Of a DNA stretch of 39,427 nt, positions 32,313-38,095 are shown piece by piece. Under the pieces are notes generated by a model. The model worked only from the letters and a program-made list of their open reading frames with translations. It ran no database searches and was not told where the DNA came from. Source of the stretch: Lawsonibacter sp. (GTDB lineage Bacteria; Bacillota; Clostridia; Oscillospirales; Oscillospiraceae); contig JAAWIE010000010.1 in the NCBI GenBank assembly GCA_022796195.1, forward strand, positions 1 through 39,427. Reading direction: 5' to 3'. Position numbers and translations under genes: made by a program. Within the stretch, counting starts at the first letter, position 1; each line of letters starts with the position of its first letter.

Positions 32313-33191
32313 ATGACCAACGAGATTGTAAGAGCCATGACAGGCGACGGTTTTGTAAAAGCCGCCGCCATTACCGGCCGCGACATTGTAGAGCGGGCAC
32401 GAAATATCCACCAGCTCCTGCCTATGGGCACCGCCGCCCTAGGCCGGACGCTAATGGGGGCCTCCCTCATGGGGGATATGCTGAAGGAGCAAAAGGGGGC
32501 GCTCACCCTCCAAATCAAAGGCGGCGGCCCGCTGGGCACCCTTCTTGCCGTCTCTGACTACCAGGGCAATGTGAGAGGTTATGTCCAAAATCCGCAGGTG
32601 GAACTGATGGAACAGCGTCCTGGCAAACTGGATGTCGGAGCCGCCGTCGGGGTGGATGGAACGCTCACGGTCATCAAGGATATCGGTTTAAAAGAGCCTT
32701 ATGTCGGGTCTATCGGCCTGTTTTCCGGGGAGATTGCCGAAGATCTGGCCATGTATTTTGTGGAAAGCGAGCAAATTCCCACCGCCTGCGCCCTAGGCGT
32801 GCTGGTTGGTCTGGACCAGTCCGTCACTGCGGCCGGGGGTTACATCATCCAACTTTTGCCCGGGGCCGGCGAGGATCTCATCACTAAAATCGAGCGCGGT
32901 GTCCGGGCGCTCGGCTCGGTCAGCACCGCTCTGGCTGGCGGACTGGACGGCGAGGGGCTTCTGCGGGCTGTTCTGACCGATTTCGACTTGGAGATTTTGG
33001 AGAAGCACCCCGTAGAATACCGGTGCTACTGCTCGCGGGAGCGAGTAAGCCGCGCCCTGATCAGCATGGGCAGAGAGGAACTGTCCGACCTGATTGCGGA
33101 ACAGGGACAGGCCGAGCTCACTTGCCAGTTCTGCGACCAGGTGTACCACTTCTCCAAAGATGAGCTGGAAACCCTTTTTGCGGAGATGTAA
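32313..33191 (+). CDS. hslO: redox-regulated chaperone Hsp33
   Basis: A 292-residue chaperone that binds unfolded proteins during oxidative stress. The zinc switch uses four cysteines: CYC (CYCSRERVSRAL) near residue 235 and CQFC (CQFCDQVYHF) near residue 268. Zinc loss and disulfide formation in oxidant turn the protein on. The N-terminal domain includes LLPMGTAALGRTLMGASLMG and the linker VEYRC. Length is standard. It is the last gene of the yerC operon, ending before a hairpin shared with the convergent HARE-HTH gene. Confidence 0.95.
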   Translation: MTNEIVRAMTGDGFVKAAAITGRDIVERARNIHQLLPMGTAALGRTLMGASLMGDMLKEQKGALTLQIKGGGPLGTLLAVSDYQGNVRGYVQNPQVELMEQRPGKLDVGAAVGVDGTLTVIKDIGLKEPYVGSIGLFSGEIAEDLAMYFVESEQIPTACALGVLVGLDQSVTAAGGYIIQLLPGAGEDLITKIERGVRALGSVSTALAGGLDGEGLLRAVLTDFDLEILEKHPVEYRCYCSRERVSRALISMGREELSDLIAEQGQAELTCQFCDQVYHFSKDELETLFAEM

Positions 33192-33212
33192 CACATGTTC
33201 CCCCAACGCAAA

Positions 33213-33254
33213 CGCCCCTCTCGGTTACGGTCTGTATCGGACCCGAGAGGGGCG
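33213..33254. terminator. convergent terminator between hslO and the HARE-HTH gene
   Basis: CGCCCCTCTCGG (33213-33224) and CCGAGAGGGGCG (33243-33254) form a perfect 12-bp stem with an 18-nt loop. T-tracts are weak on both sides (TTTGCG on minus, TGGTTATT on plus). Confidence 0.75.
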
Positions 33255-33258
33255 CTGG

Positions 33259-33642
33259 TTATTCATCGAATAAATCTGCGTCGTAATGGACCTTTTCCTT
33301 CTCCCAGTGGTCGGCATACGCAGAGTGTTTCACTGCTTCGGGCAGTTTTTCCCTGCCCGGCCTTGGAACCATCCGCCTTGCCGCCGGTTTGCTTCCATCC
33401 ATCCGCTTGTAGGTGGTCTTCCCGCGCTTTGCCCGTACAATTTGAAAGTGCTTTGTGGAGCTGGACGTGGGAAAATCCAACCCTAGACAGTGCCGCCGTA
33501 GAGCAGACCGAACAATATTCGACGGGTTCTTGGCCTTGAACTGGTACAAGTCTTGGGCACAAATCTGTTGATAAATCTCCTGTATCGTCATACCCTCCTG
33601 GGACTGGGACAGAACCATTTCAATCGCTTCCACTACAGTCAC
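33259..33642 (-). CDS. HARE-HTH domain protein
   Basis: A 127-residue protein whose first 70 residues form a HARE-HTH winged-helix domain: TVVEAIEMVLSQSQEGMTIQEIYQQI, then NPSNIVRSALRRH and STKHFQIV. This domain is known in the RNA polymerase delta subunit, in restriction enzymes and chromatin proteins, and is thought to read modified DNA. The C-terminal 55 residues are basic then acidic (KPAARRMVPRPGREK...YDADLFDE), with no nuclease motif. The start is a GTG with GGGAG nine bases upstream. It lies 60 bases after the GHKL ATPase gene on the same strand, so the two probably form one unit. Confidence 0.8.
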   Translation of the reverse strand: MTVVEAIEMVLSQSQEGMTIQEIYQQICAQDLYQFKAKNPSNIVRSALRRHCLGLDFPTSSSTKHFQIVRAKRGKTTYKRMDGSKPAARRMVPRPGREKLPEAVKHSAYADHWEKEKVHYDADLFDE

Positions 33643-33702
33643 AGAGATACACTCCCTTTCTCAGGCATCGCCGCCGGCGTGCAGTCGGGTAAACGGCATT
33701 TT

Positions 33703-35418
33703 TTATCCATTGTGCTCCTCCCGCTGATACTCTCCAATCGCCGTAGCCAAGGCGGCCCCCCACTGTAGGCGCAGGTGATTGAACAGCTCCTCATGTTCCG
33801 GTTTGTCAAACATAGATTCGGCTTTGGCATAGGAGAACAGCAGAAGCAGAATTGCGTTTTTGATGGTTTCCTGCTTATGATCAAAGCTGGACTCCTCTTC
33901 AAAATTCCCGCAAAGCGGTGCTAAAATGGCCTTATAAAAGGGGTGTGCAACGTTAAGTTTTATCACAATCTTGTTAATTAGATGGACCGTCTCAAACAGG
34001 CTGGCAGGCGGCAGGAGCACTGGCTTGATAATATAGGGCTTACCGCTCATCGCCTCTTTCACCGCCGCCTTTTCCTCTTGCGTGGCGCGGCTTCCGTCCA
34101 TCTCGGTAGAGGCCAGCTGGTCCAATTTGCTCTCATGCTCCGCCGGGGTCAGGCTGCGGCCCTTCTGGCTCCGGGGAAGAATGTACTCGGCCTTGGCCAT
34201 GGTCCGCTCAGCGGCGCCGTAGGCGCCCTGTTCCAAAGCCCGCGCCGCATGGGCGCCCTCTCGGTCTCTGCGGATCTCGGCCTGCGCGTCTCTGACCGCA
34301 TTGCTGATCTCCGCTCGAATTTTGTCTCGCAGAGACTCCACCGGTTCCGCCCCCCGCTTGATGTAGCGGATACGGAAATAGTCATCCAGTTCCGGCGGGA
34401 AGGAAATTTCCAGGCCCCACCAGCGGTCGATCCGCTCTGTTTTCCCCCGGCCCTTGGGGCCGATGATATAGGGAACGATACCGTACAAAACTTCGCGGTC
34501 TGCCCGCAAAATAGATATGCCTTCGTTCTGGTCAATTTTCCGTTCTTTGGCAAATTTGCTGCCGCCGTCCCCACTTGCGGTCCGCCACTCCTTCGGAAGA
34601 ATGGACATGCGGATGATCACATCCGCCGTTTCCCCTTCCCGGTCCGGCACAGGCAGGGAGATCCGTTTCTCTTCCCCAAAGGGCTTGGCCTTCCGGTCCG
34701 GGATTCCCTCTCGTTCCATCTGTTCCACATCAAACCGGGTGGGCCCCGCCATGTACAGCGGGTCGTGGAGGTAGACCGGCCTGCCATCCAGAAAGATTTT
34801 TACGCCCCGCTCAATAAATTTTCGGTAGGTGCGGCCCAGATAGTTGGCGAACCCCTCGCTGGTCCCGTCCAACCGGTCGCATCGCGCCATAACGACCACC
34901 GTACCGCTTTTCCCCTTCAGCCGTTCCGCGCCGGGCGGGTCTTTCTCAACCGGAGCGGGTATTATTTTCATATCCTCATTCTGGATATCATCCAGGTCAA
35001 TAAAAGTATACAAAAAGGGCTGGTCCCCGCTGGGGCGGGAATATACCTCAACACGCCGGGCCAGAGAGATACTTCCCAGAGTCATTCCTACGCCAAAACG
35101 TCCAATCCGTCCCACTCCAGCCTGGGGCGTGCGGATGGATTCACCCAAAACAAGACAGCGGTGCAGAACGTTGCGGTCCATGCCGTCGCCGTCGTCGGTA
35201 ACGATGACCTTCGTAATGCTGTCCACTGGCCTTTTTTTCTTCTCTTTCTTGACCTTCTCTACGACCAGGTCCACATGGATGTTTGCGGCACGGGCCTCCA
35301 CCGAGTTATCAATGATTTCTCCCAGCCCGTTTTCTGCCGAGTAGTCATTGTAGCGCAGAGACTCATAAATCTTCGAGACACGAATGAGGGCGCTGGGCGA
35401 TTTTGCTTGCTCTTCCAT
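33703..35418 (-). CDS. MORC/Hsp90-like GHKL ATPase
   Basis: A 571-residue ATPase of the GHKL (gyrase, Hsp90, kinase, MutL) superfamily. The Bergerat fold lies at residues 10-200: N-box GLGEIIDNSVEA with E34 and N38, G1 DDGDGM (75-80), G2 GRIGRFGVGM (103-112). An S5-like second domain follows to about 350, with the segment IDRWWGLEISFPPELDD, then a charged helical region (REISNAVRDAQAEIRRDRE-like, about 370-430) that could dimerise. GVGM followed by GSISLARRVEVYS resembles bacterial MORC and MutL-type proteins tied to restriction systems. I chose the ATG at 35418 with GGAGGT seven bases before. It is preceded by a structured, terminator-bearing leader and followed by a HARE-HTH gene. Confidence 0.82.
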   Translation of the reverse strand: MEEQAKSPSALIRVSKIYESLRYNDYSAENGLGEIIDNSVEARAANIHVDLVVEKVKKEKKKRPVDSITKVIVTDDGDGMDRNVLHRCLVLGESIRTPQAGVGRIGRFGVGMTLGSISLARRVEVYSRPSGDQPFLYTFIDLDDIQNEDMKIIPAPVEKDPPGAERLKGKSGTVVVMARCDRLDGTSEGFANYLGRTYRKFIERGVKIFLDGRPVYLHDPLYMAGPTRFDVEQMEREGIPDRKAKPFGEEKRISLPVPDREGETADVIIRMSILPKEWRTASGDGGSKFAKERKIDQNEGISILRADREVLYGIVPYIIGPKGRGKTERIDRWWGLEISFPPELDDYFRIRYIKRGAEPVESLRDKIRAEISNAVRDAQAEIRRDREGAHAARALEQGAYGAAERTMAKAEYILPRSQKGRSLTPAEHESKLDQLASTEMDGSRATQEEKAAVKEAMSGKPYIIKPVLLPPASLFETVHLINKIVIKLNVAHPFYKAILAPLCGNFEEESSFDHKQETIKNAILLLLFSYAKAESMFDKPEHEELFNHLRLQWGAALATAIGEYQREEHNG

Positions 35419-35480
35419 AATCGTTACCTCCAATGATCCGCCCTTGTTTGAACCATTGTGCGTCAAACGGGGCAAAAGTT

Positions 35481-35658
35481 CGAGTTTTGAAAAAAAGGCC
35501 CCTTACAGTCTGTAAGGGCCCTAAAAAACTCAACCATCGGATGGTAACACAAAATAACACAGCCCCAAAGCTGTATTTTTCTTGACTTACGATCGACAGC
35601 TTTGCTCTTTTGTTCCTACAGTCGATGCCGTAAGACCGTTACAAAACTCGATGAAACT
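35481..35658 (-). ncRNA. structured RNA with terminator upstream of the MORC-like gene
   Basis: A minus-strand transcript from near 35652 would be about 170 nt. CGAGTTTTG (35650-35642) at its 5' end pairs perfectly with CAAAACTCG (35489-35481). Inside lie CTTACG..ATCGAC (35634-35621) with GTCGATCGTAAG (35597-35586), a 12-bp stem with a 2-nt bulge; ACAGC/GCTGT (35574-35570/35563-35559); ACCAT/ATGGT (35545-35541/35537-35533); and the terminator hairpin 35521-35497 with six Ts. The internal GAGTTTT (35531-35525) can compete for the 3' closing strand. No known family was recognised. It is either an attenuator leader or a stable small RNA. Confidence 0.6.
35491..35521 (-). terminator. intrinsic terminator/attenuator upstream of the MORC-like gene
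   Basis: On the minus strand GGGCCCTTAC and GTAAGGGGCC pair (one G·G mismatch, 5-nt loop) and run directly into TTTTTTC. It lies 73 nt upstream of the ATG, so the ATPase gene is expressed only when the polymerase reads through. Confidence 0.85.
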
Positions 35659-35686
35659 ATTATATACCATTTCCACCATATGTCAA
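35659..35686 (-). promoter_or_regulatory. sigma-A promoter of the RNA-MORC-HARE unit
   Basis: On the minus strand a perfect TTGACA (35686-35681) and a perfect TATAAT (35664-35659) with a 16-bp spacer, preceded by an AT-rich tract that may act as an UP element. Confidence 0.85.
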
Positions 35687-35691
35687 GAAAT

Positions 35692-35701
35692 TTCGACAAA
35701 A
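35692..35701 (-). promoter_or_regulatory. Spo0A-type box next to the -35
   Basis: On the minus strand TTTTGTCGAA, a perfect 0A-box core (TGTCGAA), lies five bases upstream of the -35, about -40 to -49 from the inferred start. It is part of a 15-bp palindrome GACAAAA-T-TTTTGTC (35695-35709). Confidence 0.5.
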
Positions 35702-35776
35702 TTTTTGTCTGTTTCCCTGGTATTTTCGTGAAAACCGGTTTCATTAAGCTTCGGTTCTGGAAATAATACCCAGGGA

Positions 35777-35807
35777 CGCCGTCCGCTTCCAGAATAACGG
35801 ACAGGCG
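35777..35807. repeat. hairpin upstream of the ferredoxin gene
   Basis: CGCC-GTCCG pairs with CGGAC-(A)-GGCG around a 12-nt loop. No T-run follows. The 35710-35896 stretch has no gene, and no confident promoter for the ferredoxin was found in it. Confidence 0.45.
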
Positions 35808-35896
35808 CAGCTGGTACGGAAACGAGCCTGCCGGTATAGGTCCTTCCAGCGTGGACATACTAGGGGAGCACCGCTTTATGTAAGGAGGTATCCCTC

Positions 35897-36082
35897 ATGC
35901 AGGTCCATGTCAACGGCAGCTGTATTGGCTGCGGCCTTTGCGCCAGTACCTGCCCCAACGAATTTTTTATCACCGACGGCGGCACCGCGGCCGCCTATTC
36001 CCCAGAGGTCGGCCCCGACTTGGCAGACCAAGTTCAAGCCGCGGCGGACAGCTGTCCGGTAAGCGCAATTGAAGTTCGCTGA
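35897..36082 (+). CDS. small [4Fe-4S] ferredoxin
   Basis: A 61-residue electron carrier. C9, C12, C15 and C19 (CIGCGLCASTCP) and C53 (DSCPVSAI) are present, the pattern of single-cluster ferredoxins in which C9, C12, C15 and C53 bind the cluster. The second full CxxCxxC motif of clostridial 2[4Fe-4S] ferredoxins is absent. The start has TAAGGAGG upstream and a bidirectional terminator follows directly. It stands alone, so its partners (for example the nitrite/sulfite reductase at 0.7 kb) cannot be deduced. Confidence 0.92.
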   Translation: MQVHVNGSCIGCGLCASTCPNEFFITDGGTAAAYSPEVGPDLADQVQAAADSCPVSAIEVR

Positions 36083-36084
36083 AA

Positions 36085-36112
36085 AATCCCGCCGGATAAA
36101 ACCGGCGGGATT
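36085..36112. terminator. bidirectional terminator, ferredoxin / CorC-like gene
   Basis: AATCCCGCCGG and CCGGCGGGATT form an 11-bp perfect stem with a 6-nt loop. CTTTC follows on plus and TTTTTC on minus, so it ends both convergent genes. Confidence 0.88.
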
Positions 36113-36123
36113 CTTTCATGTAC

Positions 36124-37026
36124 TTATTCCGTTTCCTGCTCCGATTCGGGGGGCAGCTTTTCCACCAGAGCCCACTCCACCCGGCGGTCGCACAGCTCTT
36201 CCACCTGAATGCGCAGCCCCAGTCCCTCCACCACCGGACGGCTCCCGTCCTCAGGGATAACGGACAGCTTGGAAAAGACCAGACCGCCCAGCGTATCATA
36301 GTCCCGCTCCTCGTCCTCCGGAAGCGCAAACTCCATCGCCTCCGCCAATTCGTCCAGGTCCGCAGAACCGGACACCCGCCAGCGGGCCTTGTCCAGCTGA
36401 ATAATCTCCAGTTCCTCCTGGGGATCAAACTCGTCATAGATGTTGCCCACCAGCTCTTCCAGCAAATCTTCCAGAGTGACCAGCCCGCTGGTTCCGCCAT
36501 ACTCGTCCACTACCATGGCCATGTGGGTCTTTTTGCCCTGCATGTCCCGAAACAATACGTCGGCGGATACCGTCTCCGGGACAAAGTAGGCGGGACGGAG
36601 CAGCTCCTTCAGCGGCAGAGGCGACGGCTGATGAAAATTAAGAAGGTAGTCTCGGGTGGACAACACCCCCAAAACATCATCGACATCATCCCCGTACACC
36701 GGGAAGCGGGACAGACCGGACTGCCGGATGGTGTCCAGTATGGATTCCTCCTCCGCACTGGCCGGGAGGGTGACCATGTCGGTGCGGTGAATCATCACAT
36801 CCCGGGCGGTAATGTTGTCAAAGTCCAGAACGTTTTCGATGAATTCTTTCTCGTTGGTCTGGATGGCACCGGACTCTTCTCCCTCCTCTACAATCGCCAT
36901 GATGTTGTCCTCAGACACCTGCTCCTTGCGGTGCAGAAGTCTTAAAATGGGGCGCCACAACAGCTGGACAATGTTTACACTCAGGCTGACCGAAAAAAGC
37001 ATCAGCCATATATGGCCCTCGGGCAC
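36124..37026 (-). CDS. CorC/HlyC-type CBS-domain protein with one membrane helix
   Basis: A 300-residue protein with the cytoplasmic part of the CNNM/CorC (hemolysin-related) family. One N-terminal helix ([20 protein letters not shown]) is followed by [21 protein letters not shown], the entry to two CBS domains (about 70-190, with [17 protein letters not shown] and [21 protein letters not shown]) and the C-terminal CorC_HlyC domain from about 205. The usual DUF21 transporter domain with three or four helices is missing, so transport itself is unlikely. I place the start at the GTG at 37026 because GGAGGT lies seven bases upstream and the promoter overlaps the earlier in-frame ATG. Confidence 0.85.
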   Translation of the reverse strand: MPEGHIWLMLFSVSLSVNIVQLLWRPILRLLHRKEQVSEDNIMAIVEEGEESGAIQTNEKEFIENVLDFDNITARDVMIHRTDMVTLPASAEEESILDTIRQSGLSRFPVYGDDVDDVLGVLSTRDYLLNFHQPSPLPLKELLRPAYFVPETVSADVLFRDMQGKKTHMAMVVDEYGGTSGLVTLEDLLEELVGNIYDEFDPQEELEIIQLDKARWRVSGSADLDELAEAMEFALPEDEERDYDTLGGLVFSKLSVIPEDGSRPVVEGLGLRIQVEELCDRRVEWALVEKLPPESEQETE

Positions 37027-37071
37027 GGGAATGACCTCCTTTGAAAGGTAAAAATTCATGGATACGCTCGC

Positions 37072-37100
37072 ATCATAACACAAAAATCCGGCTCTGGCAA
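37072..37100 (-). promoter_or_regulatory. sigma-A promoter of the CorC-like gene
   Basis: On the minus strand TTGCCA (37100-37095) and TATGAT (37077-37072), spacer 17 bp, with TG before the -10. A second, weaker TCGACT-17-TATACT promoter lies at 37245-37217. Confidence 0.7.
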
Positions 37101-37161
37101 GAGGTCCGCCCGGTTTTCCCGAATCGCTGCCCCCATCCTAGCGGCATAGATTACCATGGCA

Positions 37162-37180
37162 GACAAAAAATATTTTTGTC
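37162..37180. repeat. 19-bp AT-rich palindrome, possible operator
   Basis: GACAAAAA-ATA-TTTTTGTC with 8-bp perfect arms lies upstream of the CorC-like promoter. The rest of 37101-37347 shows only a weak GCCGC...GCGGC hairpin near the end of the LytTR gene. Confidence 0.4.
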
Positions 37181-37347
37181 ATTGTTTTTACACTCCATAT
37201 CCATATGCTTTTTCTCAGTATAGCACACTTCTGCCACGAAGTCGAGGACTGATTCCAAAAGGAAAAAACTCAGCCGCGCTCAGCCTGCTACGGAAGAAAT
37301 CCTGCGGGCCGAGGGCGGCTTGTATTGATTCCGTTCAGCCGCATGGA

Positions 37348-38082
37348 CTATAAGCGGCAGTTTGTTAAAAAGAGAAAATCCATATAGGCTTTTTTCAGAG
37401 CGGCAAGTTTTGGGCGGGACACCGGCACGCACCGGCCCGTGGACAGAGTCACACTGGGGCCGTTGAGGGCGGTGATATGTTCCAGATTGATGATATAGGC
37501 CCGGTGGGGTGAGAAAAAGCGATGGTCGAAGGAGAGCCGCTCCATAAGGGAGGAGAGCGTATCGGCGGTGACCGCTTTGGAGTGGTCCGACAGCGTGCAG
37601 ACCCGGTCATGGTCGAAGCTCTCCACCATCACCAGCTCCCGAAACAGAATCTTTCTCAGTCCAGCTTTGGTCCTGAGCAGGAAGGAAGGCACTTCGGCTC
37701 CGCCCAGCCGGTGGACGGAGGCCAACAGCGCCCGCTGAAATTTTTCCCATCCCACGGGTTTAACCAGATAGCCGGAGGCATCCACCTCAAAGGCATCCAG
37801 GGCGTATTCCCGGGAGATCGTGAGGAAGATGAGCTCTGCCGGCTCTCCCCGTTCCCGGATCCGCCGGGCCAGTTCAATTCCCTTCATGTGGGGCATGAGT
37901 ATGTCCAGCAGGTAGAGATCGAAGCCGCCCTTTTCATCCAGATGCTCCAGCAGATCAAAGGGGGAGGAAAAGAATTCCGTGCGCAGGCCGAGTTCCGGGT
38001 GTTCCTGAACAAAACGGTCCGCCAGGGCACGGATCTGCGTGGTGTCCTCTGGACTGTCGTCGCAGATGCAAAGTGTCAGCAA
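37348..38082 (-). CDS. LytTR-family response regulator
   Basis: A 244-residue regulator of the AgrA/LytR type. The receiver domain (1-125) has acidic residues D8-D9 (CICDDSPED) and phospho-acceptor D60 (LYLLDILMPHMKGIEL). The LytTR DNA-binding domain spans about 140-235, with FFSPHRAYIINLEHI and the final VPVSRPKLAALKKAY. It starts 13 bases after the GHKL kinase gene, so the two form a two-component pair. Such pairs commonly control peptide signalling, bacteriocins or cell-wall functions; no peptide precursor is visible here. Confidence 0.93.
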   Translation of the reverse strand: MLTLCICDDSPEDTTQIRALADRFVQEHPELGLRTEFFSSPFDLLEHLDEKGGFDLYLLDILMPHMKGIELARRIRERGEPAELIFLTISREYALDAFEVDASGYLVKPVGWEKFQRALLASVHRLGGAEVPSFLLRTKAGLRKILFRELVMVESFDHDRVCTLSDHSKAVTADTLSSLMERLSFDHRFFSPHRAYIINLEHITALNGPSVTLSTGRCVPVSRPKLAALKKAYMDFLFLTNCRL

Positions 38083-38095
38083 ACTCTAAACCTCC

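Noticed and set aside
33982-35436. 484-codon plus-strand open frame
   Set aside because: It is the complement of the GHKL ATPase gene, which has clear motifs and a good ribosome site.
33720-35660. nuclease or methylase gene completing a restriction system
   Set aside because: No PD-ExK, HNH, PLD or methylase motif was found in the HARE-HTH protein or the flanking genes.
35616-35858. 80-codon minus-strand open frame across the promoter of the MORC-like unit
   Set aside because: It spans the -35 and -10 elements and the structured RNA and has no family resemblance.
37027-37083. N-terminal extension of the CorC-like protein
   Set aside because: A TTGCCA-17-TATGAT promoter overlaps it, and the GTG at 37026 has GGAGGT at the right distance.
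37162-37180. GACAAAAA..TTTTTGTC palindrome as a third Spo0A site or shared operator
   Set aside because: It lacks the GTCGAA core, and its half-site spacing differs from the palindromes at 35695 and 9458.
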